Shown in pieces: positions 35,503-47,896 of a stretch of DNA of 64,000 nt. Source of the stretch: Acanthochlamys bracteata (taxonomy: Eukaryota > Streptophyta > Magnoliopsida > Pandanales > Velloziaceae); the NCBI GenBank assembly GCA_019914995.1, contig CM034126.1, positions 7,445,001 through 7,509,000 on the forward strand, read 5' to 3'. The first letter of the stretch is position 1. The number at the start of each line of letters is the position of its first letter. Under the pieces are notes generated by a model. The model was not told the origin of the DNA, did not search any database, and saw only the letters and a program-made list of their open reading frames with translations. The position numbers and the translations under genes were made by a program.

Positions 35503-36920
35503 TTCTCCCCACGCCGGCAAAAATTCGGCCCGAATTTCTGGCTGCCGTCAAAGATCGCCGGATCCATGCTAGTTGTTGCCGAATCGAGAGAACTCTGTCT
35601 AATGTCTGAGCGGCTTACTGCAACAAACCCACCACACCGGCGACAAAGTATTTGCAGATTTGCGTCTGTTCTTGCTACCTCTCGGTGCTCCGCAGCGTCG
35701 ATTGACTCGCGGATAGTAGTAGGCGCTCCAGATCTGAGACTCAGTTTCCCATAATCCGAGCAGCTCATAGCGGCAAGCTCTCTATGCCGGCGACAAGCCA
35801 AGGTCAACATTTCTGCTGAAGCTGCCGTATTCGATCTTTCTTCAGCGTCGATCAGATTTCCGATGGTTTCCGACCCAGATCCGAGAGGGAGTACTTGTAG
35901 GTTTCCAGAAGTGACACTGAGGCATCCTGGCGCGTCCGGCCAGCTATTCGTCGACAGATCCTCCATACTTGCTGTAAGACGGAGTTGGCCTGGCCGCCCG
36001 TAGCTAGATGGTGCACCAACATCCCTATGTTCGGCATCAAGTCCCTCATAGTGGGCAGGAATCGGAGTTGGACTGCTGTTGATGTTGGTGGCCGCCTCAG
36101 ATCGGACGAGATTAGAAGGCGATCCAGGTACTATATCGCTGGATAGATCACCACGAAAAGGGGATAAATGCTTGACGTTAAACACATCGGAGGTGCGGAT
36201 GTGGTCTGGCAACTTTAGACGATATGCATTTGGGTTGATTTTCTCGACAATCTCGAGTGGCCCAATCTTTCTAGCAGACAACTTATTGTGTGTGCCTGCA
36301 GGATACCGATCTTTGGGAAGAATTGCCCAAACAATGTCACCCACATCGAAATCCACATGACGACGAGTCTCATCTGCCTTTGATTTATATTTGGCCGCAG
36401 ATTCAGAAAGATTGCGGTGAACTTCCAAGTGAGTGTCTTGTAAGCAGTGTATGAAATCTTCAGCCTTACCGTGGAGTTTGGTCTTGTCGGGAAAGGGAAG
36501 GAGGTCTAACGGCCCACGAGGAACCAATGAGTATACTACCTCAAAGGGGCTAAAGCCAGAACTCCTATCGACGGCATGATTGTGGGCAAACTCCGCTTGA
36601 CAGAGTTTATGATCCCAGGACTTGGTGTGATCGCCCACGAGACACCGTAGTAAATCGCCTAGTGTACGGTTCGTCACCTCGGTCTGGCCGTCAGTCTGTG
36701 GATGGTAAGCACTACTGAAGTTTAACTTTGTGTTCACCATTCGCCACAAACTGCGCCAAAAATGACTGAGAAAGCGCGTGTCTCTGTCAGACACAATGGA
36801 TGCAGGTAAACCATGAAGACGATATATTTCACGAAAATATAACTGAGCAATGTTAACCGCATCCGTGGTTTTTTTGCAGGGTATGAAGTGGGCCATTTTG
36901 GAAAATCGATCAACCACCAC
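35460..36920 (-). pseudogene. Integrase C-terminal half with a repeat-bearing tail
   Basis: 486-residue open frame. It begins in the integrase core just after the lost first Asp (VVDRFSKMAHFIPCKKTT), with VSDRDTRF (second Asp) and HPQTDGQTEVTNRTL (Glu). The C-terminal fold ends RTSDVFNVKHLSPFRGD near residue 260. A further 220 residues of unusual tail follow, Ser/Ala-rich with at least two 49-residue repeats (SGxxxTI..xIDA.E ... CRR ... SDxxxxSL). It ends PNFCRRGENDAV, a CRM-like terminal motif, partly encoded by the polypurine tract and LTR. No canonical chromodomain was seen. Confidence 0.85.
35560..35930 (-). repeat. 147-bp in-frame tandem repeats in the pol tail
   Basis: Plus-strand markers recur every 147 bp: CCAGATCTGAG at 35728 and CCAGATCCGAG at 35875, with CGCCGG/CCGGCGACAA and CAGCGTCGAT blocks at equal spacing. 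A third, more diverged unit lies toward 35580. Because 147 is a multiple of three, the reading frame is kept. Confidence 0.75.
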
Positions 36921-36930
36921 AAATATGGAA

Positions 36931-39365
36931 TCATATCCCCTCTGCGTTCGTGGAAGACCTAGAATGAATGCTTATGTCTGTCCATGGTTGAGTAGGGATG
37001 GGTAAAGGCATATACAATCCAGCATTCGTAGCAGTGCCCTTAGAAACTTGGCATACACGGCATCTCTCCACATATCGTTCCACTTCTTTGCGAATTGTTG
37101 GCCAGAAATAGGAGGAGCGAACCAGCTGTAAGGTACGATCTCGCCCCACATGTCCTTCTCCATGAAGTTCGTTGATAATCTGTGTATGCAGGCTGCAGTT
37201 TGGAATACAAAGTTGGTTGCCTCGAAAAAGATAACCATCCTGCAACAAAAAATCACTTCTTTCTCCAGCTCGCACAGATACCAGAACGTCAGCAAAGTAG
37301 GGGTCAGTTTCCAGCAATTGTTGAAAGGAGTCAAAGCCATGTACCTTAATAGTCATAGTGGATAGTAAGGAACGTCTTCTGCTTAATGCATCTGCAACTT
37401 TATTGATAACACCTGATTTATGTTTCAGGACAAAAGTGAATTGTTGTAGGTATGCTGCCCATGATGCATGACGAGCAGAAATTTTATCCTGGGTGTGAAG
37501 GTGTTTCAAAGCATCATGGTCAGTATAAAGAATGAATTCACGATGGAAGAGATAGTGACGCCAATGCTTCACAGCTTGTACAACGGCATAAAACTCCACA
37601 TCATAGGTGCTGTATCTTGTCTTAGCCCCGGAAAGTTTCTCACTAAAAAATGCTACTGGGCGGTTTGACTGGCTAAGTACTGCTCCAATACCTACCTTGG
37701 AAGCATCACTGTGCAGTTCAAAAGGTTGGGAAAAATCAGGTAAGATCAGTGTAGGAGCAGTAGTCAAACGATCTTTTATTAGTTGAAATGCTTTATGTGC
37801 TTCTTTTGTCCATTGGAACTGAGTAGATTTCATACAGTCAGTTATAGGAGCCATGATGCTACTGAAATGAGGGATGAAACGTCTGTAGAATGACGCCAAC
37901 CTATGGAAGCTACGAGCTTCAGTAGTAGTCTTTGGTATTGGCCACTGTTTCACTGCCTCAATCTTGAAGTCATCCACCCGCAACCCATCACCAGACACTT
38001 CATACCCAAGAAAAAGTACCTTCGGTGTGAGGAAGACACATTTTTGTCTGGCAGCGAAAAATTGTTCCTTGCGCAAGACACTTAACACATCACGCAGATG
38101 TTGAAGATGTAGCTCAGTGTTCTTACTATACACCAAGATGTCATCGAAATATACAACAACAAATTTTCCAATGAATGGGCGGAGGGCCTGGTTCATAACT
38201 CGCATAAAGGTACTTGGTGCATTTGATAGTCCAAATGGCATAACCAACCATTCATATAAACCTTCTCTTGTCTTGAATGCAGTCTTCCATTCATCCCCGG
38301 GTTTGATTCGAATTTGATGATATCCACTTTTCAGGTCCAGCTTAGAGAATATTGATGCGCCACTGATTTGATCCAACAGGTCATCTAAGCGAAGAATAGG
38401 GAAACGGTACCTTACTGTGATTTTGTTGATTGCACGGCTGTCAACACACATACGCCAAGACCCATCTTTTTTTGGTGTTAGAAGAGCTGGAACTGCACAT
38501 GGACTTAAGCTTTCTCTGATATGTCCTTTGGTAAGTAGTTCTTCCACTTGTCTACGTAGCTCCTCATGTTCACTAGGGCTCATCCTGTAATGTGGTCGAT
38601 TGGGTAAGGTAGCTCCTGGTTCTAGATCAATCTGATGTTGAATATCACGTAATGGTGGTAGACCATTTGGTAGTTCATCTGGAAATACTTCAGCAAAATC
38701 ATTCACAATGTCAATTATTGCAGGAGGAAGACTGACAGCAGCATCGACCCTTTTCTGGATGTCCTTGCCCAGTAGGACAAAGACTGTGCCCGAGTCTTCT
38801 ATTTCTTCTTCAAACCTTGCAAAAGAGAGAAGGTTAGTAGTATCTCTCACAGGTGTTGACTTACCATCATCTTTGCTGGATAGTAGCACTATTTTCGTGT
38901 TGTTAAAGAAAAAACTGTAAGTGTTGCGGTGTCCATCATGTATCACCCGTCTGTCGAACTGCCAAGGCCTACCCAACAGTAGATGACAAGCGTCCATTGC
39001 CACCACGTCGCACCATGCGTCATCTTTGTACCGAGGACCAATGGAAAAGGTAATTAAGGCACGTTGTGAAACGGTAACCTCACCACCCTTCTTCAGCCAC
39101 GCTAATTTGTATGGATTGGGGTGCTTTTCAGTTTTCACTCCTAACTTTTGAATCGTTTCTACTGAAACAATGTTTTCACAGCTCCCGGCATCAATGACAA
39201 AGCGGCACACTTTTCCATTAATAGTACAGGTAGATTGAAAAATATTGTTGCGTTGCCAGTTATCACCATTGGACTTAGGTGTTAAGCACGTTCGACGTAC
39301 CATCAAGAGAGGGCCAACGTCTCCTTCTACGAGTTCTTCTGCAATGTTGTCATCAAACTGCGGTT
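36931..39365 (-). pseudogene. Protease - RT - RNase H - integrase N-terminal part (CRM-like pol)
   Basis: About 800 residues open. Protease: FVIDAGSCENIVS (39205-39167; family DSG/DTG site, here D-A-G). [55 protein letters not shown] (catalytic DD intact, about 38150). RNase H: LHSDASKVGIGAVLSQ, STYDVEFYAVVQA, LYTDHDALKHL, VADALSR. Integrase zinc finger: HGEGHVGRDRT ... CRVCQVSKG. Near 36975 a 5-base deletion removes the first catalytic Asp (PWTDIS then out of frame) and brings in a stop at 36931. Integrase is therefore dead, although RT looks intact. Confidence 0.9.
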
Positions 39366-40323
39366 CGTCGGTAGTTCTATACTTTCTTCCATTGAACCAT
39401 CAAAATCGCCTAACATGGTTCTCTTTTTTGGATTCTTACAGTCAGAAAATTTGTGTCCAGATTCACCGCAATTAAAACAACGAAAACTAGGCGATGGACG
39501 GGTGGTATTGGATCCCATGCGAGTATTGCTGCTGGAGCCAAATTGAGAGGTATGTGCTCTTCGTACGAGTTGTTTCTCCACTTGTAGGGCTCTCTGGTGT
39601 GCAGCAGACACATTGATGGGGTCAAATAAAAGGATAACTTCTTGAATTTGTACTCGCAAGCCTCCAATATATCGTGACACCAATTGATCTTCAGTTTCGT
39701 GAATATCATTGCGTACTAGTAGTTGATAAAATTCAGTTGTGTATTCATCTACTGTCTTTGTACCTTGCGCGCAGGTTCTGCAATTTGGTGTACATTAATC
39801 GGTGGAAATTATAATGTAAGAATTCAGCCCTTAATTTCTTTTTTAACTTTTCCCAATCTGAAATTTTGGCTTTACCCTCTCGACTTCTTGACAGCTTCAA
39901 TTGGCGCCACCAAGCTGCTGCTCTGCCGCGAAACCTTGTAGCTAGTAGAGGCACTTTTTTGTGGGCAGGGACTTCCTTAAATTCAAATATTTCATCAACA
40001 ATGCCTATCCAATCAAGAAAGTCTTCCGGTTGAAGTCCACCATAAAATTCAGGTATTTCTATACGAATTCCTGCTTCCCATCGTCGATTATCATTACTAT
40101 CTGAGTGAGCAAATCGCCTAGGTGGAGTTGTATCATGAACACCATCGCTGTCATCAGAAACGACACCAGATCCATCACTCCCGCGATGGCGAATTTGATT
40201 GCGCATGAGTGCTGTGACTTGATTTGTAAGGTATGTGATTTGTTGTTGCAATTGTGTAATGCGATCATGCTCTTCATCTTCTTCTATATGATCAGCAACA
40301 GTGTTACGTGTTCTCGGCGGCAT
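39327..40323 (-). pseudogene. CRM-like gag, two-frame
   Basis: ATG at 40323 (MPPRTRNTVADHIEEDEEHD). An acidic coiled N-terminus is followed by the gag core IRIEIPEFYGGLQPEDFLDW, RGRAAAWWRQLKLSR and KKLRAEFLHYNFHRLMYTKL. A frameshift near 39745-39700 interrupts it; the second frame (to 39327) has DQLVSRYIGGLRVQIQEVIL and a perfect zinc knuckle CFNCGESGHKFSDC. A further frameshift near 39365 separates gag from protease. Gag packages the element's RNA. Only three breaks in all are seen between gag start and pol end. Confidence 0.9.
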
Positions 40324-40408
40324 CTTGTTCTACTAGTGCTGTGACTCTCTTTTTTTTTTTTTTTCTATAATGCAGCGAGAAAATTTCAGCAAATTTTTGC
40401 ACCTGGCA

Positions 40409-40420
40409 GCTCTGATACCA
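40409..40420 (-). other. Primer-binding site (initiator Met tRNA type)
   Basis: TGGTATCAGAGC on the minus strand, three bases inside the 5' LTR. Confidence 0.9.
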
Positions 40421-40423
40421 AAC

Positions 40424-40980
40424 TGATGCAGCAGATCTTAACTTCGAAGCTCGCCGGTAAGATGTTTCCCTTACACGCTGTTAATTTCAAAAATTGCTGA
40501 AATTTATGTGCGTGACTGTTCTGTTGATTCTGTGTGAATGCCAGAACAGTAAAGAAACTTCCACAATTCGTTGATTACTAGAATGCCGAATAGTGGAAAA
40601 GAAAAAAAAACTTCAACTTTGATTCCAAAAACATACCATCATTTTTTATAGGGTTCACAAGAATATAAATAGAAGAAAAGTAAGAGTCCTTAATACTTAA
40701 AACTACCAAAAGATAAAAATAAAGATCTATGATTATGGAAAGAAATATATAAGTAGTTCTAATTTTTGTAAAGTTCTTGATTGCAGGGAATTAAGAATAT
40801 ATGGAATATTGTGGCAGCTATTTTAACCTTGACAGCGGCCCATTAGCAAGTCCAACAACTAGTAGCAAGTCTGGGCTTCACCAGCTGTCACCATTGATGT
40901 AATCCAGCTGCCCCTCCATCTAGTAGTTACCAGCTGCTCACTTCACGTCAACACTATCTACCCGACTACTCACTGCATCA
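40424..40980 (-). repeat. 5' LTR of the GTTGG-flanked element
   Basis: 557 bp. It differs from the 3' LTR by a small number of substitutions and indels, including a short GCTCCCTCTC-type difference near the outer end, indicating recent insertion. Confidence 0.93.
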
Positions 40981-41454
40981 GTTGGCTAGCTTGTTGCTTT
41001 GCTTTAGTTACTGTACAGCACAATGGAATGATCTGCAAGATAGTACGCAGGTATATTGACTGGGTGCCTTCAATTTGAGAGACTTAATGTTTATGGAAGT
41101 TATTCTTTCAACAAATTGTTATCCAAGTATCTTGTCTCAAGTATATGAATAAATTTTGTGGGGTGTGTATGGGCTCTCTGATCACTATTTACAGCTGCTT
41201 TCAAAATTGCATTTTCTAACATGAATTATGCATGACCCGCATATTTCCAATACCTTTCTGGAAACAAGGATCTGGTTTTCCAGCAGCACATGTTGCTAGT
41301 TACTCACAATGATGGCTCATAGTGTATACTGCATGCTGCTCATAATGTAACGCATCTTGGATCAAAAGATATCTTAGTGAATTTTCATTTTTCATATGAT
41401 CTTTTGAGATATATCCTTCTACACAAGATATCTTCCTTTTCCTGCATGATTCAG

Positions 41455-41706
<252 letters not shown>

Positions 41707-41818
41707 TACTTAAAATGTTTGAATAATTGATACAATATAATGCATATAATATAATATTTGACAAACCCATTTGATCCGGTGGGTTAATCAAGTGTTCTAC
41801 GAGTAAATTGATGACTCG

Positions 41819-42213
41819 ATAGTTTTTCAAAATCGATATCTGAATTAGGTTTGACTATATTGATCATGACCCATTAAGTGCTTGGAGAGTAAACTAGTTT
41901 TATTTTAATAATGAAGTTTATAGATTCCAACGAAGAAGTTTTTTTTGGTTGGAATGTAGTGGACGACAGTCCAGAGTGGTTAACTTTCTTGCTAAGGTTT
42001 CAGACAGTTGGAAGCGGCACAACAGCCTTTCTATTCGTTCTATTTCTCTTGGTCAGAATCAAATTCACCTTTTTTTTCAGCTATTGATTAGTTACTTGGG
42101 ATACATATGTGACTGTGCAAACTATTACTCGGAATGTTTAATTTGGAATCATATAAGTCGAAACGACTTTAGCAAGATTAGTGTCATATTAGCCAAGAAA
42201 CATCAGACATGAC
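41819..42213 (+). repeat. Tandem duplication, unit 1
   Basis: About 395 bp repeated directly at 42219-42608. Shared blocks: ACAGTCCAGAGTGGTT, ACTTTCTTGCTAAGGTT, GAAAGCGGCACA-like, TGACTGTGCAAACTATTA, TTTGGAATCATATAA, TTAGCCAAGAAACATCA. Roughly four bases in five match by eye. No coding signal. Confidence 0.88.
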
Positions 42214-42218
42214 CCAGT

Positions 42219-42608
42219 AGTCTTTTGGATTGATATCCGGATTGAATTTGACTACATTGAACATAACCCGGGAACTTCTTCGACAGTAATCCAGTTCTCA
42301 TTTAATAATTAAATTTATAGAATCCATTGAAGAATATTAATGATGTTTTTGGTTAGATTGTAACCACAGTCCAGAGTGGTTTAAACTTTCTTGCTAAGGT
42401 TCTGACAGTTGAAAGCGGCACAGCAGCCTTTCTTTTCGTTCTTGTTTTCGTGGTCAGAATCTTCACCCTTTTTCTCAGCTTGATTAGTTCTTGGGACACC
42501 TATGTCACTGTGCAAACTATTATTCGGTTTGTCAAATTTGGAATCATATAAATCGAAACAACTTTAGCAAGATTAGCATCATATTAGCCAAGAAACATCA
42601 AGCATGAC
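42219..42608 (+). repeat. Tandem duplication, unit 2
   Basis: Second unit of the duplication, with several small deletions relative to unit 1 (for example after GGTCAGAATC). Confidence 0.88.
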
Positions 42609-43056
42609 CAAATTCAGGTAACATTCAAAAATTTGAACGGGTAAATATACTCATGGGATCACTCGTTAGCAAGAAAAATAAACAGTTTCAAGTTTCCCAA
42701 CTACTTCACCAATATTGCTTCAAAGGTCACTCAACCCGATTCAGTGTATCCAGAACAGCATTTCAATATAGTTGATTCCAGAAGACAACATTCAAAACAC
42801 TTCACATCTGCAGATTTTGGTAAAAAAAGGGCACAAGAAAAGAAGCAACAAGTGACTCAACAAGAAGATTAACTGCTTGCTGCTGTTCAAGGGGAGACAT
42901 CCTTTTTCAGCAACCTCAAGTTTCATGCATGGCAGTGGACCAGCTGAGACTTTACACTACTGATGCATAGCACTTCACAACACCAGATTGCTGTGCCTTG
43001 ATTGGAACTGCTCCTGATATAAACTTGGTATTACACAAAGCTGGAGCTAAGTAAAC
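42609..43056. other. Intergenic / distal 3' flank of the RNA-binding protein gene
   Basis: No gene seen. Part may be 3' untranslated sequence of the minus-strand gene, whose poly(A) signal is at 43057-43062. Confidence 0.4.
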
Positions 43057-43062
43057 TTTATT
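43057..43062 (-). terminator. Poly(A) signal of the RBP45/47-type gene
   Basis: AATAAA on the minus strand, 18 bases after the family-frame stop codon at 43080-43082. Confidence 0.7.
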
Positions 43063-43079
43063 AAGGCGGCACTAGCATG

Positions 43080-43170
43080 CTATACTGTTTGAGATAGACC
43101 AGATGTCTTCAACCAGAGGGTTCTCCCCAGCATGGTTTTGCCATGTACAGCAAGGTAATCAGCATTTAAC
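43080..43170 (-). CDS. RBP45/47-type gene, exon 8 (conserved C-terminus)
   Basis: Acceptor TCACTCAG; codes LNADYLAVHGKTMLGRTLWL and KTSGLSQTV, then TAG at 43082-43080. It is conserved in the family but out of frame with exon 7 as assembled. Confidence 0.85.
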
Positions 43171-46100
43171 CTGAGTGAAAAGGAAGGTAAAGCTTAGACA
43201 ATGTAACAGAAAGTGCCAGCAAAAGCTAATGATCAAGGGAGACATATTACTTGTCAACATCAGGAATAGCCAATGGATCATAACGGTTCCTCCCTCTGCT
43301 CCACCGCTGGAACTGCACCAACCATGGACAACATATCTGGTACTCCTTCAGCCTGAAGTTTCCACAAAAATGTCTTAGTTCCATTCACCTTTTGGTGATA
43401 TTAAACTGGTAACAGACATAATAAATTGTTATTATGTCCAGACAAAAAGGTGAGCCAACAGGGACCAAGTTCATGAGTAGTTTGAGGACTAGGCAGCCTT
43501 TTATTTTTCTCTTTCTGAAAAAGAGAGAGGCATGACGGCTAGGTCAGACGAAAAAAAAAAAGACAAGTTGAAATGCACTTGAGTTATTTTTATTTTGTAA
43601 AATCAGTACATGTTATTCTTCAAGGAAGCTTATTTGCATAACATGTTTCCTTCTTAGAATTGATTAGTTACACTGCAATTAGTTTTCTAATCTGTCTGCT
43701 CAAAGCACAAAAGGATAGTCAAACCGAGCATCTTAATCTATACATAGAAAGCTAGTTTCCTGTCTTTATTACAGAAAATCCTTAACATTCGGTAAAGTGA
43801 TTATATTGGCCTGCCATCTATAGATCCAGAAAGACCAACTTATGAAGTTCTTGTACAACAACTACACGAACTGAATTAACATCCTTTGTGACCTTAACAA
43901 CTGCAAGCCCATATTGCACAAAACAACATGGTGCATATATTGCATCATATGGGTTCAAACTTGGATGACCAACTCTTTGTTTGGCTGCAAACTTATATAC
44001 AATTCTTTCACCAAGCGTGACTTGTCACAAGCTTCATCATAATGCTTTCAAGATCAAAGCATTAGACTTGGTTTGCTGCCTTCACTTACCACCTCAGTAG
44101 GAATTAATCCCATTTTCGATGTATAACTCCATAGTGGTAATAGTCTTCTATCTCTTGCTACACGTCATCAACCATTCGATTATTGTAGGTGATATATGAC
44201 TTTAGGCTGTTTAGATCTCTCCTGCCAAGGCCTTCCAAACTTTTCTTTAGAGGTGTAACCTGCAAGACCTGGCTTTCCAAATTATCGACATGGGGGCAGT
44301 TGGGTTATTTTGCCAGCTCTATAACACTCGGAAAAATATTGGTTTCTAAGGTGACAATAATGTTGTATTTCCAGTAAGTGGGCAAATGAGTAAGCATGTT
44401 TCCTTGTTGTCCGTTTCAAATTTGAGCACATTACTATATGTTCAAGTTTGACATATCTAAACAACCCTTCCACCACCTCCAAGGATTAGCCCTGGCCTTG
44501 TCAATAGCTCGTTTTGCATCATATGCATTACATGGCACTCATGCAATTTTGACTACTGACTAGTTTTTTTACTTCAGTTAACTTATTGGGTAATATACTT
44601 GTTGTCACTTTGCTGTTTGTAATTACTGCATATTCTACTATTTCTACCATCCTTATGTTTGAATGGAGAAGAACATAGTATGTGCTTTTAATCTATCTAT
44701 TATAGTTAACACTCTAGTTAAGGTGCATCTCATGGTTTAACAAAGTAAAAATTAAAACAATCAAACTTATAGGTACCTAAAACAAGTTCACAACCAGAAC
44801 AACTTGGAAAAGGTATAATTCAGTGAAATTGAAAAAAGAACAAGAAAAAGAAAAAGAATGCAGAAGACTAAAAGATACACCTATGATAATATAGTTATCC
44901 ATCACTTTCAGATCATGTGATTCTTCAACAAATTGCAAATTGCTAATGTAGCTAGGAACTCCTAAAGCACCTTGGAATAAGAAAATTTTGACGTGCTCAT
45001 ATCCAAACAAAGGGATGTAAGATGTAATCAACTAATTGAGGGAAGAAGAATAACATTGCTGCAAATCATAGTTGAGGTGACACATTGTAAGATAGGAACG
45101 AAAAAGAAGGTTGCATTGATGGCCGGTGGTGACCTGAAAATGTTATACAAGAGGTCAAGTTTCACCTTTGTGGGATGACATCAAGGAGCAGGAAAGAGAA
45201 AGACAACCGTCAATTCAAAGAAATGTGGTTTGGGTTCATCTTGCTAGGTTTAAGTAGATTCACTATTGTATTTAGCAAACCCATCAAACAAAATCAGTTC
45301 AAAGGCCAGTTCAGATCAGCTAAAGAACACATGAATTGTGGTGAAAAACTCGTTAATTAGACATGATTTGCCAAATAGTTACGGGAAACTGTTCGTTACC
45401 CACTAAATTCATGAATTATTCATGAAAGTTTTAGAAAGAAATTTAAAATAGTTACTATGTTATTAAACATCAAGCTATCGGCAACTTCATGCAAGTCTGT
45501 ATGAAAACAAGTCAATGACAGAATCATGTAATTAGAGTCAAAACAAACTCAAACTATCAAATGCTATTACCAAGGTCCATAAAAGATATTCAATGTTCTA
45601 GCCAAAGTAAAAGCTGAAGCAGTTGCTTCATAAATCTATGCATTCTCATATTTTGTATGCTACATTATATGAACCTTACCTGTTGAGGGTAATGTCCGTA
45701 TCCACCATAAGCACCATAAACATAATAACTAGGATCCTGCGTAGCACCATATGCATAGGGATCATAGCCATAACCATAATATGCACTCGCCCATTGATTT
45801 GGATCCATTTGTTGACTCCAAATACCATTTTGATCCTGAAGAACAATTGTGCTACCATCAAAAATTAATTTCCTTTTAACAGTAAAATAACCAATGAAAA
45901 AATAATCCTAAAGAAGTTGATACATCAAGATATGTATGGCAAAGTTGACACACAACCTAAATAGCATAACATCACAATTAGAAACTTCATCTTCAAAACA
46001 TATGTTTTTAGTAAATTTTAACATACATCAAGTTTATAGATTATAAAGTACACAAGTTTTCAAGTAATCAACCACAACAAGATCTTTTTAATACACCTCT

Positions 46101-46656
46101 AAACAAAGACTTGTTGACATATATGCGAATAAGTTAAAAGAAGGCCACTACTGAGAGGATGCAATAAAGTTATGAAACTACAGTCACATGTGTAGTTGAT
46201 CTGAAAACAAAAGTCACAAATTTTATGATCATACACGTGCTAACATCGTGTGCAGCTCAGTTTTTTTGAAAGTGGGCTAATGAAAGGATTGAATTGTTCA
46301 GACTATTCGTCTAAGATTACCCTATGCACTCGTGTAAACAGGCCAGCGTAAAAGTTAAAACAAAAGACAAGCTGCTTAAACTCCTAATATATTCCTGTCC
46401 AAGTCAATTAATTATTACCAATATGAGCAAATGAATATGTAAATTATAAGACCAAAAGAGTAGTTTTCCAAGAAAAATTTTAAAATAAACAACAATATCT
46501 TACAAGATGAAGTGTGCATAACAAAGGATACATATCAAAGAAACCATGATTAGTTTGGCTGCAGCTGTATAAGAGAATCGAATAAACTAGAAACATACGC
46601 GTGTGCACACACACAGACATACACATGCGCACTCACACTTCCATACATATATACAC

Positions 46657-46698
<42 letters not shown>

Positions 46699-47862
46699 CA
46701 CACACTTCCATACATACATATGTATATATATACATGTGTGTATATATATATAATGAATATATATGTTTTGTCTTTAACATTTTATATCATTTTGATCAAT
46801 AGCTTCGATGGAGGTCCGTTCGTATTCCGGTTGAGCTGAAATTTTATCAACATGTTTTCAACTCATGCTTCTTCATATACAACAGTGAAGATTGGATTTG
46901 AATGTCTCACCGGCCACTTTTGGCCGGCATGTGCACCATGTGTCTCTCAGGATGTCATGTGCCCCTATCCTATATATATAAGAGTGGGGATAGGAGCACC
47001 CCACCCTTAGGGGCACCTTAGGGCACCCCCTTCTAAAAGGATGCGTAAAAAAATTTTAAATATAATCTCCATCGTTGGATATGAAAAATTATGAGTTACA
47101 AAGACGGCGACAAAATTTTAGCTCAATCGGATCATGAATTGATCTCCATCAGATCTCTTGATCAAAATAACATAAAAAAAAAGAACATCTTTATCAAAAT
47201 TTATTATTTATATCATTTGATTAAATGCCGGATGGAGATTGATTTGTATTCTGATTAAGTTGAAATTTTGTCAGCATATTTTTTACTAATAGTTCTTCAT
47301 ATCTAACGGTGGAGATTGAATTTGAAACTTTAGATCAAAAAATGATGCCCCTAAGGTGTCCCTAAGGATGGGGTGCCCGGTGCCCCTATCCCTATACATA
47401 TATACATATGTATACATATATGGGAAGGGATAGGGGCACTTCAACTCTTATGCACACTTCAGCACACTCCACGGCCGTTTGTGGCCGTGGAGACCTTTAA
47501 ATTTAACCTCTACCGTTGGATATGAAGAACTACGAGTCTTTAATATACTGACAAAATTTCATCTCGATCAGATTACGAATAGACCTTCATCTGGTCATTT
47601 GATCAAAATGACTAAAAAAGGAGAGATATATATTTTGTTAACTTTTAGTATTTGTGTCATCATTATCAAGTGACCGGATGAAGATCTATTCGTAGTCCGA
47701 TCGGGATGAAATTTTGTCATTATGTTAACGATCTATAGTTCTTCATATCCAACGGTAGAGATCGGATTTGGAGGTCTCCACGCCACAAACGGTCGTGGAG
47801 TGCGCTGGAGTGTGCATAAGGGTTTGAGTGCCCCTATCCCTTCCCTATATGTATATGTATAT

Positions 47863-47896
<34 letters not shown>

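Larger units (their letters stand above)
34940..40980 (-). mobile_element. Complete CRM-like Ty3 chromovirus, minus strand, target duplication GTTGG
   Basis: 6.04 kb. 5' LTR 40424-40980 and 3' LTR 34940-35502 share inverted ends TGATGCA...TGCATCA. The primer-binding site TGGTATCAGAGC lies at 40420-40409 and the polypurine tract GGCGTGGGGAGAA at 35515-35503. 5-bp duplications GTTGG are at 34935-34939 and 40981-40985. Gag and pol are largely open, with a few breaks, so this is a young insertion. Integrase C-terminal wording (KDRYPAGTHNKLSARKIGPL, INPNAYRLKLPDHIRTSDVF) and a pol frame running into the 3' LTR resemble the CRM clade. The clade is inferred. Confidence 0.93.

Noticed and set aside
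45676..45861. Met/Val-rich minus-strand open frame
   Set aside because: Wrong frame of RBP exon 6; the correct frame reads QDQNGIW...HYPQQ.
46550..46780. Tyr/Ile-rich minus-strand open frame
   Set aside because: Produced by TA and CA dinucleotide repeats.
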